Source of the DNA: an uncultured Erysipelotrichaceae bacterium
GTDB taxonomy: Bacteria; Bacillota_I; Bacilli_A; RF39; UBA660
Assembly: GCA_902780585.1 (NCBI GenBank)
Contig: CACZGA010000005.1
Span: forward strand, 1 to 47,299
Direction: 5' to 3'
Length of the DNA: 47,299 nucleotides
The translations under genes and the position numbers were made by a program. The notes beneath the pieces are model-generated. The model ran no database searches, had not been told where the DNA came from, and was given only the letters and a program-made list of their open reading frames with translations. Of this stretch, positions 31,545-41,744 are shown one piece after another. Every line of letters starts with the position of its first letter. Within the stretch, counting starts at the first letter, position 1.

Positions 31545-33456
31545 TATTTACATTCTCCCATTCTCGCATCTACCATTCAGCCTTTCGTTCTTTTGAATAA
31601 GTACGAACTGGAGTATAAAATCCTACTATACGACTATATTCTGTAGCTACAGGTTCACCGCATACTGGACAAATCTTTCCAAAGAAAGCATGGTTATTTT
31701 TACAAGCTTGTATTTTAGTTGTGAAAGCAAAATATGTGACCCCGGCATCAGTAATATAATTTAACATCTTCCAAGCCTAATCGAAATTATTAAAAGGAGC
31801 TTCAATATTTACATGAAGAATAGAACCACCATTACAATAATTATCAAAAGTGCTTGCGATACGGACTCGTTCTTGAAGTGTAGCTTTAATACCGAGAGGA
31901 AGGAATTGATTGCCATAAAGCGGCAAGTCCTTAATCACTACTTCAGGATAAAGCATTTCGTCTGCTTTTTGCATTTTGACAGCGGCCTGCTCTGCGGGAA
32001 CAGCTTCAAGATTAATCTTATAATCTTTGTCAATATTAAAGAGGTCTTTAGTATTATGAATTACTTTAAAGATTTTTTCTCCGAATTTATACGCATCTTC
32101 TGTATAATAAGTATTGCCAAATTCATCTATTCTTGTATACCCAAACGCGCGCATAGTTTCATATACGCCAAGAACCCCAATAGTATTATATTGTGTATTA
32201 ATATCAATTAAACCATCACAATAATTGGGAAGAAGTCCTTTTTCGATATTGCGCTGAATGATATGACGAACGCAATCAAGAGCTTTGAGGTCTAATTCAG
32301 TAATTTCTTGGAGTGCCTTTAGATACTCTCGCTCTGTTTTATTCTCATACGCGATGCGTGCGAGGTTAATAGTAGAGACTTTTACGCTACCTACACGAAG
32401 GGCGGCACCACCAATACTATTAAAATATCCTAAATCTTCGATATTACTCTTTAACCTGCAGCAATTAGAAAGAGAGTTAACGCTACTATCTGCAAAAATA
32501 TTACTATCACTCCACTTCATATTATGTTCACATGCCCAGCGCGCGAACTCTTCATCTTTAAATTCGCCATTTACTTTTAAAAGAGAAATAGTATTAACTG
32601 GGAAAGTAAACATATTATGCTCACGAATTTCACTCATTACTTCCATAAATAACTTTTGGAAATCCATAATTCCCTCGATTTCATCTACCATAAATGCCCC
32701 ATCTGGGAAAGTAGAACCACCGAATAAAGCGATAAGATATTCATGGTCAAAAATAGAAGTATTAGTGAATGCGCTTTGCATGCCGTCGCGCACACAAGGC
32801 TAGTTAACGGCGTAAATAAAGCGTTGAATATGTTGTTTTGCGTAACTTTCTGGGTCGCGAGTATAATAATTGTTCTTTATATCACGACTCCAAAAATAAT
32901 ACATATAAGGAATAAGATTAGGTAAGCCGCACGCGCCAGAAGTACGATTGGCGTTATAACTAATAAACTCTTTTACAAAGTCAATAAATGTACCTAAGTG
33001 CTTAGGTGGCTCCGCATTAAAGCCTTCAAGGAAGAAAAGTCCTCTTTCAGCTAAATCTCTAAGGTCATAAGCATAACAATAAGGTTTGAATGTAGATGTA
33101 TCCGCATCATGCATATACAGGGCGCGGCTCCACTCTTTTTCGAGCCAATCATTAGCTACTTTAAAACCATAAGTCTTATTCATTTCATAATAAATCTTAC
33201 GAAGAGCCAAAAGCTTTCTATGCGGTTTAGGCATTTCATTAAGTAATGTTACAATATCTTTATGACCTACATTAGCATTACTATCTACAGAAGCATCAGC
33301 TACAGTTTCAGATTCAATAAAATTAGAGATAAAATCGGTATAAGAAAGCTGCTCATCACTTAATCCATTAAGACGCGCAAATTCTTCTCCGTACTTTTCT
33401 TGAAGTTTATTAAATTGAGTTGTAAAGTTTTTATCAAGTCTAATGTTAATATTCAT
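31534..33456 (-). CDS. nrdD: Anaerobic (class III) ribonucleoside-triphosphate reductase (640 aa)
   Basis: Reduces NTPs to dNTPs by a glycyl radical without oxygen, so the host is expected to live anaerobically. Visible parts: NRTSGACGLPNLIPYMYYFW (active-site Cys), NQPCVRDGMQSAFTNTSIFD, NIFADSSVNSLSNCCRL, GSILHVNIEAPF, a zinc-site segment CKNNHAFFGKICPVCG, and the C-terminal radical loop SRIVGFYTPVRTYSKER, where the Gly of VGFY should hold the radical. TAG codes residues 219, 560 and 629; residue 219 is the Gln of NQP, usually conserved in this family. No ATP-cone is evident at the N terminus, so the enzyme may lack allosteric activity control. Confidence 0.93.
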
Positions 33457-33459
33457 ACA

Positions 33460-33657
33460 TTATTGCTCCCTTACCCAAGCAAGCGCTTTTGCAAAGTCAA
33501 GTAATTCTCCGTCTACATCAAGCATCGGCGCGCTCTTAATGCCTATCTTCAGCATTGCGTCTATATCATCTATTACTTCAAAATTAATATTCTTTTGTGT
33601 AAGTTTAAGAGTTAATACCTTACACTTTGGACAGTGTGTACTATAAAGTTTAATCAT
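33460..33657 (-). CDS. Small glutaredoxin / NrdH-like redoxin (65 aa)
   Basis: Thiol-disulfide carrier of the thioredoxin fold. MIKLYSTHCPKCKVL has the CPKC redox pair at residues 9-12 and KSAPMLDVDGELLDF holds the cis-Pro and end strand. I start at 33657 because the preceding reading frame belongs to the overlapping mini zinc gene and because GGAGGA lies 11 nt upstream. It ends 3 nt before the nrdD start. Some class III reductases use a redoxin instead of formate as electron donor, so this gene is a good candidate reductant for NrdD. No TAG codon. Confidence 0.85.
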   Translation of the reverse strand: MIKLYSTHCPKCKVLTLKLTQKNINFEVIDDIDAMLKIGIKSAPMLDVDGELLDFAKALAWVREQ

Positions 33658-33853
33658 TTCCTTTTGGTTCCTCCATAAGACAAAAAACGCAATATCCATC
33701 TTCAAACTGGTGCGGGCATTGCTTCTAAAGTTCTTCATTTTCTTTAAGTAATTTTCTTACTTCATTATTTAAAACGAACTAACTGGGATTTAAATAACGC
33801 TCAATTAATTCATTATTTTTCTTTATTCTAATCTGTATTTCTACTGGACCCAT
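33650..33853 (-). CDS. Mini zinc-binding protein (67 aa)
   Basis: ATG lies 8 nt after AGGAGGAG and 41 nt inside the previous gene; its stop overlaps the glutaredoxin start by 8 nt. The product reads MGPVEIQIRIKKNNELIERY, a helical middle, then CPHQFEDGYCVFCLMEEP, a C-x2-H and C-x2-C pair that probably binds zinc. TAGs are read as Gln at residues 25 and 43. No family is recognised. The tight overlaps on both sides and good ribosome site support it as a real gene. Confidence 0.7.
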
Positions 33854-34922
33854 CAAAGTCTCCTCCTGTATTTTCATAAAACATTTTAAATACTTCGTAA
33901 TTTTTTTCTCTTACCATTTGAAAAAGTTCTGCTATATAATCGCGCGAAAATCTAGGCTTATATATACTCTATTTGTCTAAAATATGACTAGTATAATAAA
34001 ATAATGTTTTTGATATTTTTCGTCTAGTATCTGCCTAATTATATTCATTCAAATATTCAATTAAATCTTCCCATCTTTTATCCTAGAAAAAATCGTCTTC
34101 ATATTTAAGTAGAATTCTTTTCTTATGCATCTATGAAATTAAGAGCTATTTATAAATTATCGGTAGTCCGTTCTTTATAAAATCATCCTCTCCGGATAGT
34201 GAAGCAGTTACGATATAGTCTAAGTTACGACTCTATATTTTACTACCATTAAGAAATATCTTAAAGGTTTCATCGTCCATAAGTCCATTATATTGAATTG
34301 AATAATATATCTGCGCGCCAGGTAATGTAAGCCATCGCGCCAAGTCATTTCCATTACTAACCTAAACAGGAAATTTCATACCAACAAATCGGCTTATTTT
34401 ACTTCCGTCACTTTCAATTATCTATTTAATTTCTTCTGCACTATTCTTTATTTTATTTAAATCATAGTCATGAAAGAAAAAACTATGAGTCTTATTTGTA
34501 AAAGTTAAACTTTTAGTATAATCTTTCCAGATTGTTTTTCCATCTAAAGAAAGTCTAATATGCGCAGAATTCTGCATCATATTAAAATAACTTAGCTGCA
34601 TACCATGAAATTCTTTACTAAAAGCTTGGTATAGATAAGTATCTGGTACCGCGCGCTCTATGTCTAAATCTAAAGGCTTATATTCTCCTCCGAAGGCGCG
34701 GCCGCCATAGGTTACATTATCTAAAAAAATTTCTTTTGGATAATCTCCATCATCCCAATCTTTACGAAAAATAAACTTCGTATATTTATATGGGTCTAAA
34801 ACTGGTGCTAATTTAACTATATCTCGTTTCTATTTGTAATAAGTAGCCAGTTTCATAAGTTCTAAATTAAAAACTGGCTACTTATATTTCATAAAATCTG
34901 CATCCCATAAACCAATTATCAA
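33813..34922 (-). CDS. Unknown 369-aa protein, 11 TAG codons; N terminus like the B12-binding domain of phage radical SAM proteins
   Basis: The likely start is TTG at 34922, which overlaps the polC stop (TTGA) and lies 10 nt after GGAGG; an ATG 30 nt later is less well placed. The first 100 residues (IIGLWDADFMKYKQPVFNLE, LMKLATYYKQKRDIVKLAPV, KFIFRKDWDDGDYPKEIFLD and NVTYGGRAF) follow the order seen in B12-binding-like domains of phage radical SAM proteins, in which a DxD start, LMKLxxxxK helix and GGxxY turn recur. The CX3CX2C motif is missing, so it is not a radical SAM enzyme. The rest is charged and unfamiliar. Its TAG density is like that of late genes although it sits in the replication operon. 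Confidence 0.75.
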
Positions 34923-37900
34923 TGTTCTGTAACCTCCATGCGCTCGCCGCGAGATTCAATAGTTCCATCTTCATTAATATTAGTTATGAGTTCTACTAAA
35001 TGAAATGGAGTTCGGCTATATTTCTTAGCCAAAAATCCATCTTCTTGACGAATACCGGTTACAATTATCTTATTTCCTCTATGGAACCATGATTTTTCAA
35101 CTACATGCTTTTTTCCATCTGCGCCGCGCTCAGACACCTGCTTGTCATAATGAGAAAATGCGTCGCCATAAATTTTAACCGTTACTACTCCACTTGGAGT
35201 TAATAATGTTACATTCTTTTTATTTTTATCTCTATCGAGAACTGTGCCGCAAATTCTACTCAATCTAAAAATAGGAATTAATTTATTTTTAATTCTTATT
35301 TGATTTTCTATCTCTGGAGTTAATGGCAATTCAAAGAAGTCATCAAATCCATACCAATCATAATCTACTTTACTAAGTTCATGCGCGTGGAAGTAACAAG
35401 ATGTACTATCCATCTCCCATTTAGAAATAGAACCTAAACAATACTTATTCCAAGTTTCGCCCATTAAATATCCATTTAAAGTTTTTAATAATTCATCTGC
35501 ATTTTTCTTTATCCACGGACGGATAATATCCATTTGCTTTTGATAAATATTATCCCACTTTAATATCGAAAGACGGAAAATATTATCTCTATTTTCTAAT
35601 AAATCCATATCAAAATTTTCTTCATAAAAAGGAAAACTAAATTCATCTAAGAAATAAAATTTATTATCAAACCTGCACTTCTTTAAATATTTATTAAAAT
35701 TAAATACTTTAACTTGGAAATTATATTTTTCCGGAATCATATTAAAATTAATCATCATCTGCATATTCTGCAAAGTTATGCGCTTTTTCGCGTCACAAAT
35801 AGTTCCAATATAAGATTCCATTAAACTATACCTATCTCCAAATTCATCAAATGCGCCAGCTTTAATAAGATTTATTACTTGCGGTTTCTTAAGTTTTACT
35901 TTTGAGATTAGGTCATTTATTGAAGTATACGGACGATTATTAATTATTTCTCTAATTGCATCATCACCTAGTCCAGTTATTCCACTAAATCCATAACGAA
36001 TAACATTTTTTTCTGGGTCAGGCGAAAATGTGAATATAGATTTATTTATATCCGGTGGAGAAATATTAATTCCTTCCATTTTCATCTTGCCAATCGCGCT
36101 ACTTATCTTACCATAGTTAATTTTCTTAGCTTTCTTTTTCTTTTTATCTTTTACTTCTTCTTCTTCGTCGTCATCATCATCTTCGTCTTCTGAATCTAAT
36201 ATAAAATCTTCTATTTCATTGTTCCAAGAAACTTCCACCGGTTCCTCAAAGTTACTTTCTTCATCATCTGTTGTTTCGTCTCCACCTGCGTCATTAATTA
36301 AACAAGCGCAGTTCCAAAAAATAATAGGATATTTATACGCAAGATTCATTTCTTGAAGGGCGATAAGACTATATGCAAGAGTATGAGACTTATTAAATCC
36401 ATAGCCGCGGCTATATGCAACAAGAACTTTCCACACATAATCACAAAGATTTCGACTTAAATTCTTATCTTTTATATTTTGATAATATTCTTCCGTAAGT
36501 TGATCAAACTCTTTTGGATTCTTTTTTGCAATACTTTTACGTAATCTATCCGCCCATGTCAAATCAAATCCGCCGCACTCTGGAGTTTGCACTAGCTGCA
36601 TGAATCCTTCTTGTGATTCACAAATACCGTAAGATGTATCAAGTTCTTTATGGAGAATTGCGCGTTCATCGCTATCTAATCCCCAATTCTCCATCTCTTT
36701 ATCCCACAGTTCTGGGTTCGCTTTAAATCGCGCGAGCTTATTCGTTGGCATTTCACCGCCCTTTTCTTGTGCCATCAAACGAATAACAGAGTTTAAAGTT
36801 GCCAAGTCGTCTACGGATGTGGGCTTTAAAAGTGCGATACCCGCTATACCAGATTGTTTTTCCATTTGGAACAGAGATTGAATCTCGTGATTCCAAACCA
36901 TTTTCCACATATCCGGCGCGTCCCGCTCAATATTATATACACCAATTATATTTTCATAAGTCTCTTTCAGACTTTCTTTGCGCTCTGCATATCCATAATC
37001 GCACAAAAGATTAATACAATTATGAATCTTATCCATAGCTTCAACAGACAAAGCATCATATTTAATCAAGCTAACGGCTTCACTATCATGTAGTTCAAAC
37101 TGAGTACAAATCGTACCATCGGGTGCGCGCATCAATGCAGTAGATTCTGTAAATGGTTCATCTACAAAAATAACTCCACCTGCGTGAATGCCGCTGCCGC
37201 AAATCAATCCTTCAATACTATGCGCGACTTGCCAAAGCTCTGGATAGTTTTCTGTCATTTCATAAACAAATTGTTTTATTGGAGAAAAGTTATTTTCTGT
37301 ATCTCCGTACATACATTGGTCAAGACTTCTTAAAAGTCCTCTGTCCGCAGGGATTAAGCTAGCTATATACTGTGCTATGTCTACATCAATACCTAAACCA
37401 CGCGCCGCAGTTAATATAGCAGACTTAGACTTCTCAGTTCTAAAAGTTGCTACGTTTGCTACATAATCTTCACCATAGACTTCTCTAAACTTAGACAATA
37501 CTTGCGCGCGCTTTGAACCCTCAATATCAAAATCGACATCAAGAACTGATACTCGCGCGGGATTAAGGAACCTCCACCGATAAGTTCTAGTTTTTTCCCT
37601 CATAGGATTAATCTGTGTTATACCCAATACATACAATAATATAAATCCTACGCCAGACCCACGTCCTGGACCTACGATACTATCGGCTTCCCAACATACA
37701 TCAATAATACGCTGAAGATTAAGATAATATGCACTCCATCTTGCATTATTGACATTTGATGAAACCCATGTATCTTCAAGACATGCATTAATTTCATTAT
37801 ATGCTTCTTGGCTTTGAAGGTCTGGGTGTATATCAATACCATGTACTACTGCTTTTACCAAATATCTATCAGATTCATATGGAGATTCTGCAAAAGTCCA

Positions 37901-38890
37901 AAGCATTGGGATTTTCATACACATTTCTTCATATCCCCAAGCATCTGGTTCTTTTCCAATTGATTTCCACTTTAAGTTAGGAATACGCAACGGCTTCTCA
38001 AGAGAATATTCTTCACATTTATCAGCTATATCTTGAATGTTTTGATATGCTTTATCGAGCTGCTCTCGTGATAAATATTTAAAATAGCTCTCTATTTCTT
38101 CTGTTCCCATCATATAAGTTGTCGCGTAGAACTCATCAACTTCTCTATCACCATTCTGCGCGTTAAGATAAGCTTTATGAATAATTCTATCTTCTTTTTT
38201 AAGATAATGGGAGTCAGTTGTAATAATATACGGTATACCTGTTGCGTTAGATATATCCAATAATCTTTGATTTACATAAATTTGGTCTTTATTTTTACTT
38301 GGCTGAAGTTCTAAATAAAAATTACCATCGCCAAAAAGATTGCTCATCTGTTGCACCCAAATGGCAATCTTTTCTTTTAATTGTTCATTTTTATTATCTC
38401 TATATCTTAATAATTGTGTAGGTAGCGCGCCACCTAAACAAGCAGTTGAACCTATTACATGGCCTGGATTTGCTCCAATTATATCAAATAAATCTTGATA
38501 ATAAGTTGGAACTCTACGCATACCACGTGCCATATAAGAACGCTTCCAAGCTCGTGTAGATATTTCCATTATCTGGCGCGCGCCCTCTCGGTCTTTTGCC
38601 AAAAGAATAAAGTGAAAATATCTATCATATTCTCTATTATAATTTTGCGCGTTTAAACCATTACGACAAAGATAGATTTCATTACCAAGTATAACTTTAA
38701 TATCTGGATGTTTTTTTGCTATTCTTTTTGCTTTGACCCAAGAACCAGTAAACTCATGGTCAGTTATACCGATTACTTTATGCCCAAGCTTTTCTGCATA
38801 CGCAATTCCGTCTTCTAGCTTGATGATACAATCTCTAAGACGAATATTACTATAATCTGTATGCGTATGAATACTACCTGTATACTCCAT
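34919..38890 (-). CDS. dnaE: DNA polymerase III alpha subunit, DnaE type (1323 aa)
   Basis: Replicative C-family polymerase. N-terminal PHP domain: HTHTDYSNIRL, GITDHEFTGSW, GNEIYL, TDSHYL. Palm: SIVGPGRGSGVGFILLYVLG and LDVDFDIEGSKR (catalytic Asp pair, about residues 445-452), then YDALSVEAMDKI, TFRTEKSKSAI and YGFNKSHTLAYSLIA. No exonuclease is inserted in the PHP region, so it is DnaE-like, not PolC-like. About residues 890-935 form a long linker of Asp/Glu then Lys (DSEDEDDDDDEEEEVKDKKK). The tail has an OB fold (ICGTVLDRDKNKKNVTLLTP). Not one TAG occurs in 1323 codons; the stop is TGA. ATG follows AAAGGAGAGG and its own promoter. Confidence 0.95.
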   Translation of the reverse strand: MEYTGSIHTHTDYSNIRLRDCIIKLEDGIAYAEKLGHKVIGITDHEFTGSWVKAKRIAKKHPDIKVILGNEIYLCRNGLNAQNYNREYDRYFHFILLAKDREGARQIMEISTRAWKRSYMARGMRRVPTYYQDLFDIIGANPGHVIGSTACLGGALPTQLLRYRDNKNEQLKEKIAIWVQQMSNLFGDGNFYLELQPSKNKDQIYVNQRLLDISNATGIPYIITTDSHYLKKEDRIIHKAYLNAQNGDREVDEFYATTYMMGTEEIESYFKYLSREQLDKAYQNIQDIADKCEEYSLEKPLRIPNLKWKSIGKEPDAWGYEEMCMKIPMLWTFAESPYESDRYLVKAVVHGIDIHPDLQSQEAYNEINACLEDTWVSSNVNNARWSAYYLNLQRIIDVCWEADSIVGPGRGSGVGFILLYVLGITQINPMREKTRTYRWRFLNPARVSVLDVDFDIEGSKRAQVLSKFREVYGEDYVANVATFRTEKSKSAILTAARGLGIDVDIAQYIASLIPADRGLLRSLDQCMYGDTENNFSPIKQFVYEMTENYPELWQVAHSIEGLICGSGIHAGGVIFVDEPFTESTALMRAPDGTICTQFELHDSEAVSLIKYDALSVEAMDKIHNCINLLCDYGYAERKESLKETYENIIGVYNIERDAPDMWKMVWNHEIQSLFQMEKQSGIAGIALLKPTSVDDLATLNSVIRLMAQEKGGEMPTNKLARFKANPELWDKEMENWGLDSDERAILHKELDTSYGICESQEGFMQLVQTPECGGFDLTWADRLRKSIAKKNPKEFDQLTEEYYQNIKDKNLSRNLCDYVWKVLVAYSRGYGFNKSHTLAYSLIALQEMNLAYKYPIIFWNCACLINDAGGDETTDDEESNFEEPVEVSWNNEIEDFILDSEDEDDDDDEEEEVKDKKKKKAKKINYGKISSAIGKMKMEGINISPPDINKSIFTFSPDPEKNVIRYGFSGITGLGDDAIREIINNRPYTSINDLISKVKLKKPQVINLIKAGAFDEFGDRYSLMESYIGTICDAKKRITLQNMQMMINFNMIPEKYNFQVKVFNFNKYLKKCRFDNKFYFLDEFSFPFYEENFDMDLLENRDNIFRLSILKWDNIYQKQMDIIRPWIKKNADELLKTLNGYLMGETWNKYCLGSISKWEMDSTSCYFHAHELSKVDYDWYGFDDFFELPLTPEIENQIRIKNKLIPIFRLSRICGTVLDRDKNKKNVTLLTPSGVVTVKIYGDAFSHYDKQVSERGADGKKHVVEKSWFHRGNKIIVTGIRQEDGFLAKKYSRTPFHLVELITNINEDGTIESRGERMEVTEH

Positions 38891-38921
38891 CTACCTCTCC
38901 TTTCATTTTATTTCTAATTAT

Positions 38922-38950
38922 ATTATATCATAAATTTAAAACTTTTTCAA
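38922..38950 (-). promoter_or_regulatory. Extended -10 promoter for the dnaE operon
   Basis: On the - strand: TTGAAA (38945-38950), 17-nt spacer ending TGA, TATAAT (38922-38927), then ATAATTAG. It lies just downstream of the recJ stop and 31 nt before the dnaE start. Confidence 0.85.
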
Positions 38951-38952
38951 GT

Positions 38953-40695
38953 TTAAAATGTTAAATCTGTAATTTCTTTAATATCTATATCCTTAATAAG
39001 AATCTGCGGTGTTACATTGCCCATCCACTCATTTAAATTCGCAGTACCAACAATAGTAAGCTGCATTTCATTATATTTAGAAATTTCACTAATTAAATCT
39101 TTCGCAAAAAATTTAATATAAGTAATTCCATTCTTACTAATTTTTAATGTATCTTTATTCTTACCTATAACTTGTATGTCGCTCGCGCGCACTACTAAAT
39201 CTTTTACTGCGATAACCGGTTCATTATTTTGCTGCCCCCATATATTAGTATATTGTGCCAAATCAAAAATAATAGCTTTTATATCTGTTGCATAAGCTTC
39301 ACGCTCAAAATCTACATCATATACATTCTCTCCAAAATCATACCGCGCGAGTTCTTCATTAGCTATCTTATGAAATTTAGCTAAATCAGAGTTCTTAATT
39401 GAAATACCGAACGCATTGTCATGGCCCATTGTATATTCAAAAAGTTTAGTGCTATTTAAGAAGTCTTTGAAAGAACTTAATTCACTTTGGTTAAGGCCGC
39501 GCGCACTACCACGTACAAATCCTTCGCTATTTAATCTAGCTACAATAGTAGGACGATTATAAAGAGTAGAAAGCTGCATTGCAACCAACCCGTTGAGTTC
39601 CGCAGGAAAATCATCATCATCTTCAAGCCGAATAAATAGAACCTTATTATTTAACAAATCATTGTTACTAATTTTAATTTTTAATCTGTCTACAATAGTT
39701 TGTTTTTCTCTATCTTGATGCGCTTTTGCATTAGTGCATTCTCGCGCGCTTTCTACGGCAACATATTCCATTGTGCCTTTCGCGCCACGCTTATTACTAA
39801 GTACTTTCTCTTTCCCATTTATAAATGCACGGAACAACCTATCTTTTTCATCCATTGAACCAACGCGAATCATAGCATTAATCATAGGCACAATGTAGAA
39901 AGCTACGGTGGTAGGATTAATAACCCCACCCATTGAATACTCTTGCTTTGCACAGAGAGTTTGGAAAAAGAAATTATTAATATGAGAAAACCCTTCTTTC
40001 CAAAAATATTGGTTTTCTTCAGATAGCGCGCTCATCATATCCGCGCAGATACCAAGTGCAGCAAGGTCAATATATTTATCTGCAAGATTCTTTCCAAGCC
40101 TCTAGTCAAGCGCGCGACAAAATTGATATGTAACTCCCGCGCCTGATAAATTTTTATTTTTATAATTAGGTGAATTTTGATTATTTACAATTACACACCA
40201 ATCACTAATTTTTGTTGTATCTTCTATAATATGATGGTCGAGAATGAGCGTAGGAGAAGAAAGTTCTCCTAATCTTTCAATAAATTCATAATCATTACTG
40301 CCGGCATCAGGTACAAGGCAGAGTGTATAATGGTCATCTTTATCAATAATAATATCACACAAATCTGATAATCCATGCTGTTTGCCGCTATGTAAGTAGT
40401 AGTCTATTTCAGCTTCTGGCTTTATATCTTTTATATACTGATATAGAATTGCAGCAGATGTGAACCCATCAACATCACAGTCTACTACCAATGCAAATTT
40501 AGGAGTATCACAATCTAATGCAGCTACGAATATTTCTACGGCATCGAACATATCGTCTAAATCTTTAAAATCTTGTAATGAATGCTCTGCCGTTGGATTT
40601 AAAAAGTGTTGTATATCTTCTACGCCTCGCGCGCTAAGTACTCCTATTCCATAATTATTTCTAATATTTGTTGTATCTTTTACTTTATATTTCAC
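38953..40695 (-). CDS. recJ: RecJ-like single-strand DNA exonuclease (580 aa)
   Basis: Degrades 5'-ended single strands in recombination and repair. Motifs of the DHH family: VVDCDVDGFTSAAIL (D72, D74, D76), VPDAGSND, LILDHHI (about residue 150), and a DHHA1 region with RGSARGLNQSELSSFKDFLN. GTG at 40695 starts the gene and overlaps the primase stop (GTGA), with GGAGAA upstream. A single TAG at residue 198 (RALDQRLG) links the two halves; in the standard code the nuclease would be cut after the DHH domain. It is the only TAG from gyrA through polC. Confidence 0.92.
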
Positions 40696-41744
40696 CTTAC
40701 AAAAATTCTCCTTTTCACTAGTTCTTCAAATACTTTTTGTCCACAATCGGTTGGACTTTCTTTTAATTTTAATAAATTTCGTGTATCATATATAAAACTC
40801 ATATTACAATAATTTTTATATTTGTTACATATATTATAGAGCTTATCAAAATATTTATTTTCTCCTGGCTTTTCTTCTTTATCAAAACAAATAACTATTT
40901 CTCTTGGCCTACAAGTTTTCAAAAGAAGATTAAGTTGATATTTATTAAATTGACTGCCGCAAACAGCTACGCTGCAATTAGGAAAGTCAAATCCTTCCAT
41001 TTGTAGACAAAACTTCTCCGCTTCTCCAACATAACAAATTCCATATTTTTTTATATTATCTTTATTATAATTTAAACCATATAAATTCATACTTAATGGA
41101 TGTGCGTACCATTTACCTTCAATTTGTACAGGCATATATTTACCTATTGTTTCTACTTCTTCTGGGTCAAGCGCGCGCCCTCTAATCCCAATTAAATCTC
41201 CATATACATTATAATGTGGAATTATTATTTTATTCTGCGGAATAGAAAAACGAATATTATATTTATCCATCGCTTTTTTACTAATTCCATCTTCCAACCA
41301 TTCTACTGGGTATTCTTTTATAAAAGTATCAATTAATCCCTTTGGATATACTTCTAAAACTTGTTCTTGTTTGCGCGTTCTATACTTCTCACTTAAACTA
41401 TTATATTTAATCGCTTCAAACCCTTCTGTTGGTTTAAAAGAAGAACAATCTAATATTACTTTATAAATATCATCATACCAATTATATGGGATACTTCTTG
41501 TTTCATAGTATTCTTTAAGAAACTTAAAAATAGACATACTTTCACAATTAGTATAGCACACAAAGAGATGACTATTTTTATAATAATATAATTTCATCGA
41601 CGCTTCTTCCGCGTCAGCATTATGACAGATTGTTGGGAAGATAATATAATCTCCTCTGTCTGAATACCTATCTACGCCAAGTTTCTCCATTAAGCTTATT
41701 ATAGCTTCTGGCTTCAAATTATTTATTATTTCTTTATAATTCAT
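40692..41744 (-). CDS. DnaG-like primase (350 aa)
   Basis: Makes RNA primers for replication. The N-terminal zinc part has TICHNADAEEASMKLYYYKN and FVCYTNCES, a CHC2-like set. The TOPRIM core shows YVGEAEKFCLQ (catalytic Glu) and VICFDKEEKPGENKYFDKLY. The length, about half of cellular DnaG, and the lack of a helicase-binding tail fit phage primases. ATG overlaps the helicase stop by 11 nt; the ribosome site is weak, so coupling to helicase translation is likely. No TAG; stop is TGA. Confidence 0.88.
   Translation of the reverse strand: MNYKEIINNLKPEAIISLMEKLGVDRYSDRGDYIIFPTICHNADAEEASMKLYYYKNSHLFVCYTNCESMSIFKFLKEYYETRSIPYNWYDDIYKVILDCSSFKPTEGFEAIKYNSLSEKYRTRKQEQVLEVYPKGLIDTFIKEYPVEWLEDGISKKAMDKYNIRFSIPQNKIIIPHYNVYGDLIGIRGRALDPEEVETIGKYMPVQIEGKWYAHPLSMNLYGLNYNKDNIKKYGICYVGEAEKFCLQMEGFDFPNCSVAVCGSQFNKYQLNLLLKTCRPREIVICFDKEEKPGENKYFDKLYNICNKYKNYCNMSFIYDTRNLLKLKESPTDCGQKVFEELVKRRIFVR

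Noticed and set aside
32285..32803. 172-codon open frame on the + strand opposite nrdD
   Set aside because: It is antisense to a well-supported gene, has no ribosome site and no family features.
33658..33738. Longer glutaredoxin with a 27-residue N-terminal extension
   Set aside because: That stretch is the coding region of the overlapping mini zinc gene in another frame; the short start gives the normal redoxin length.
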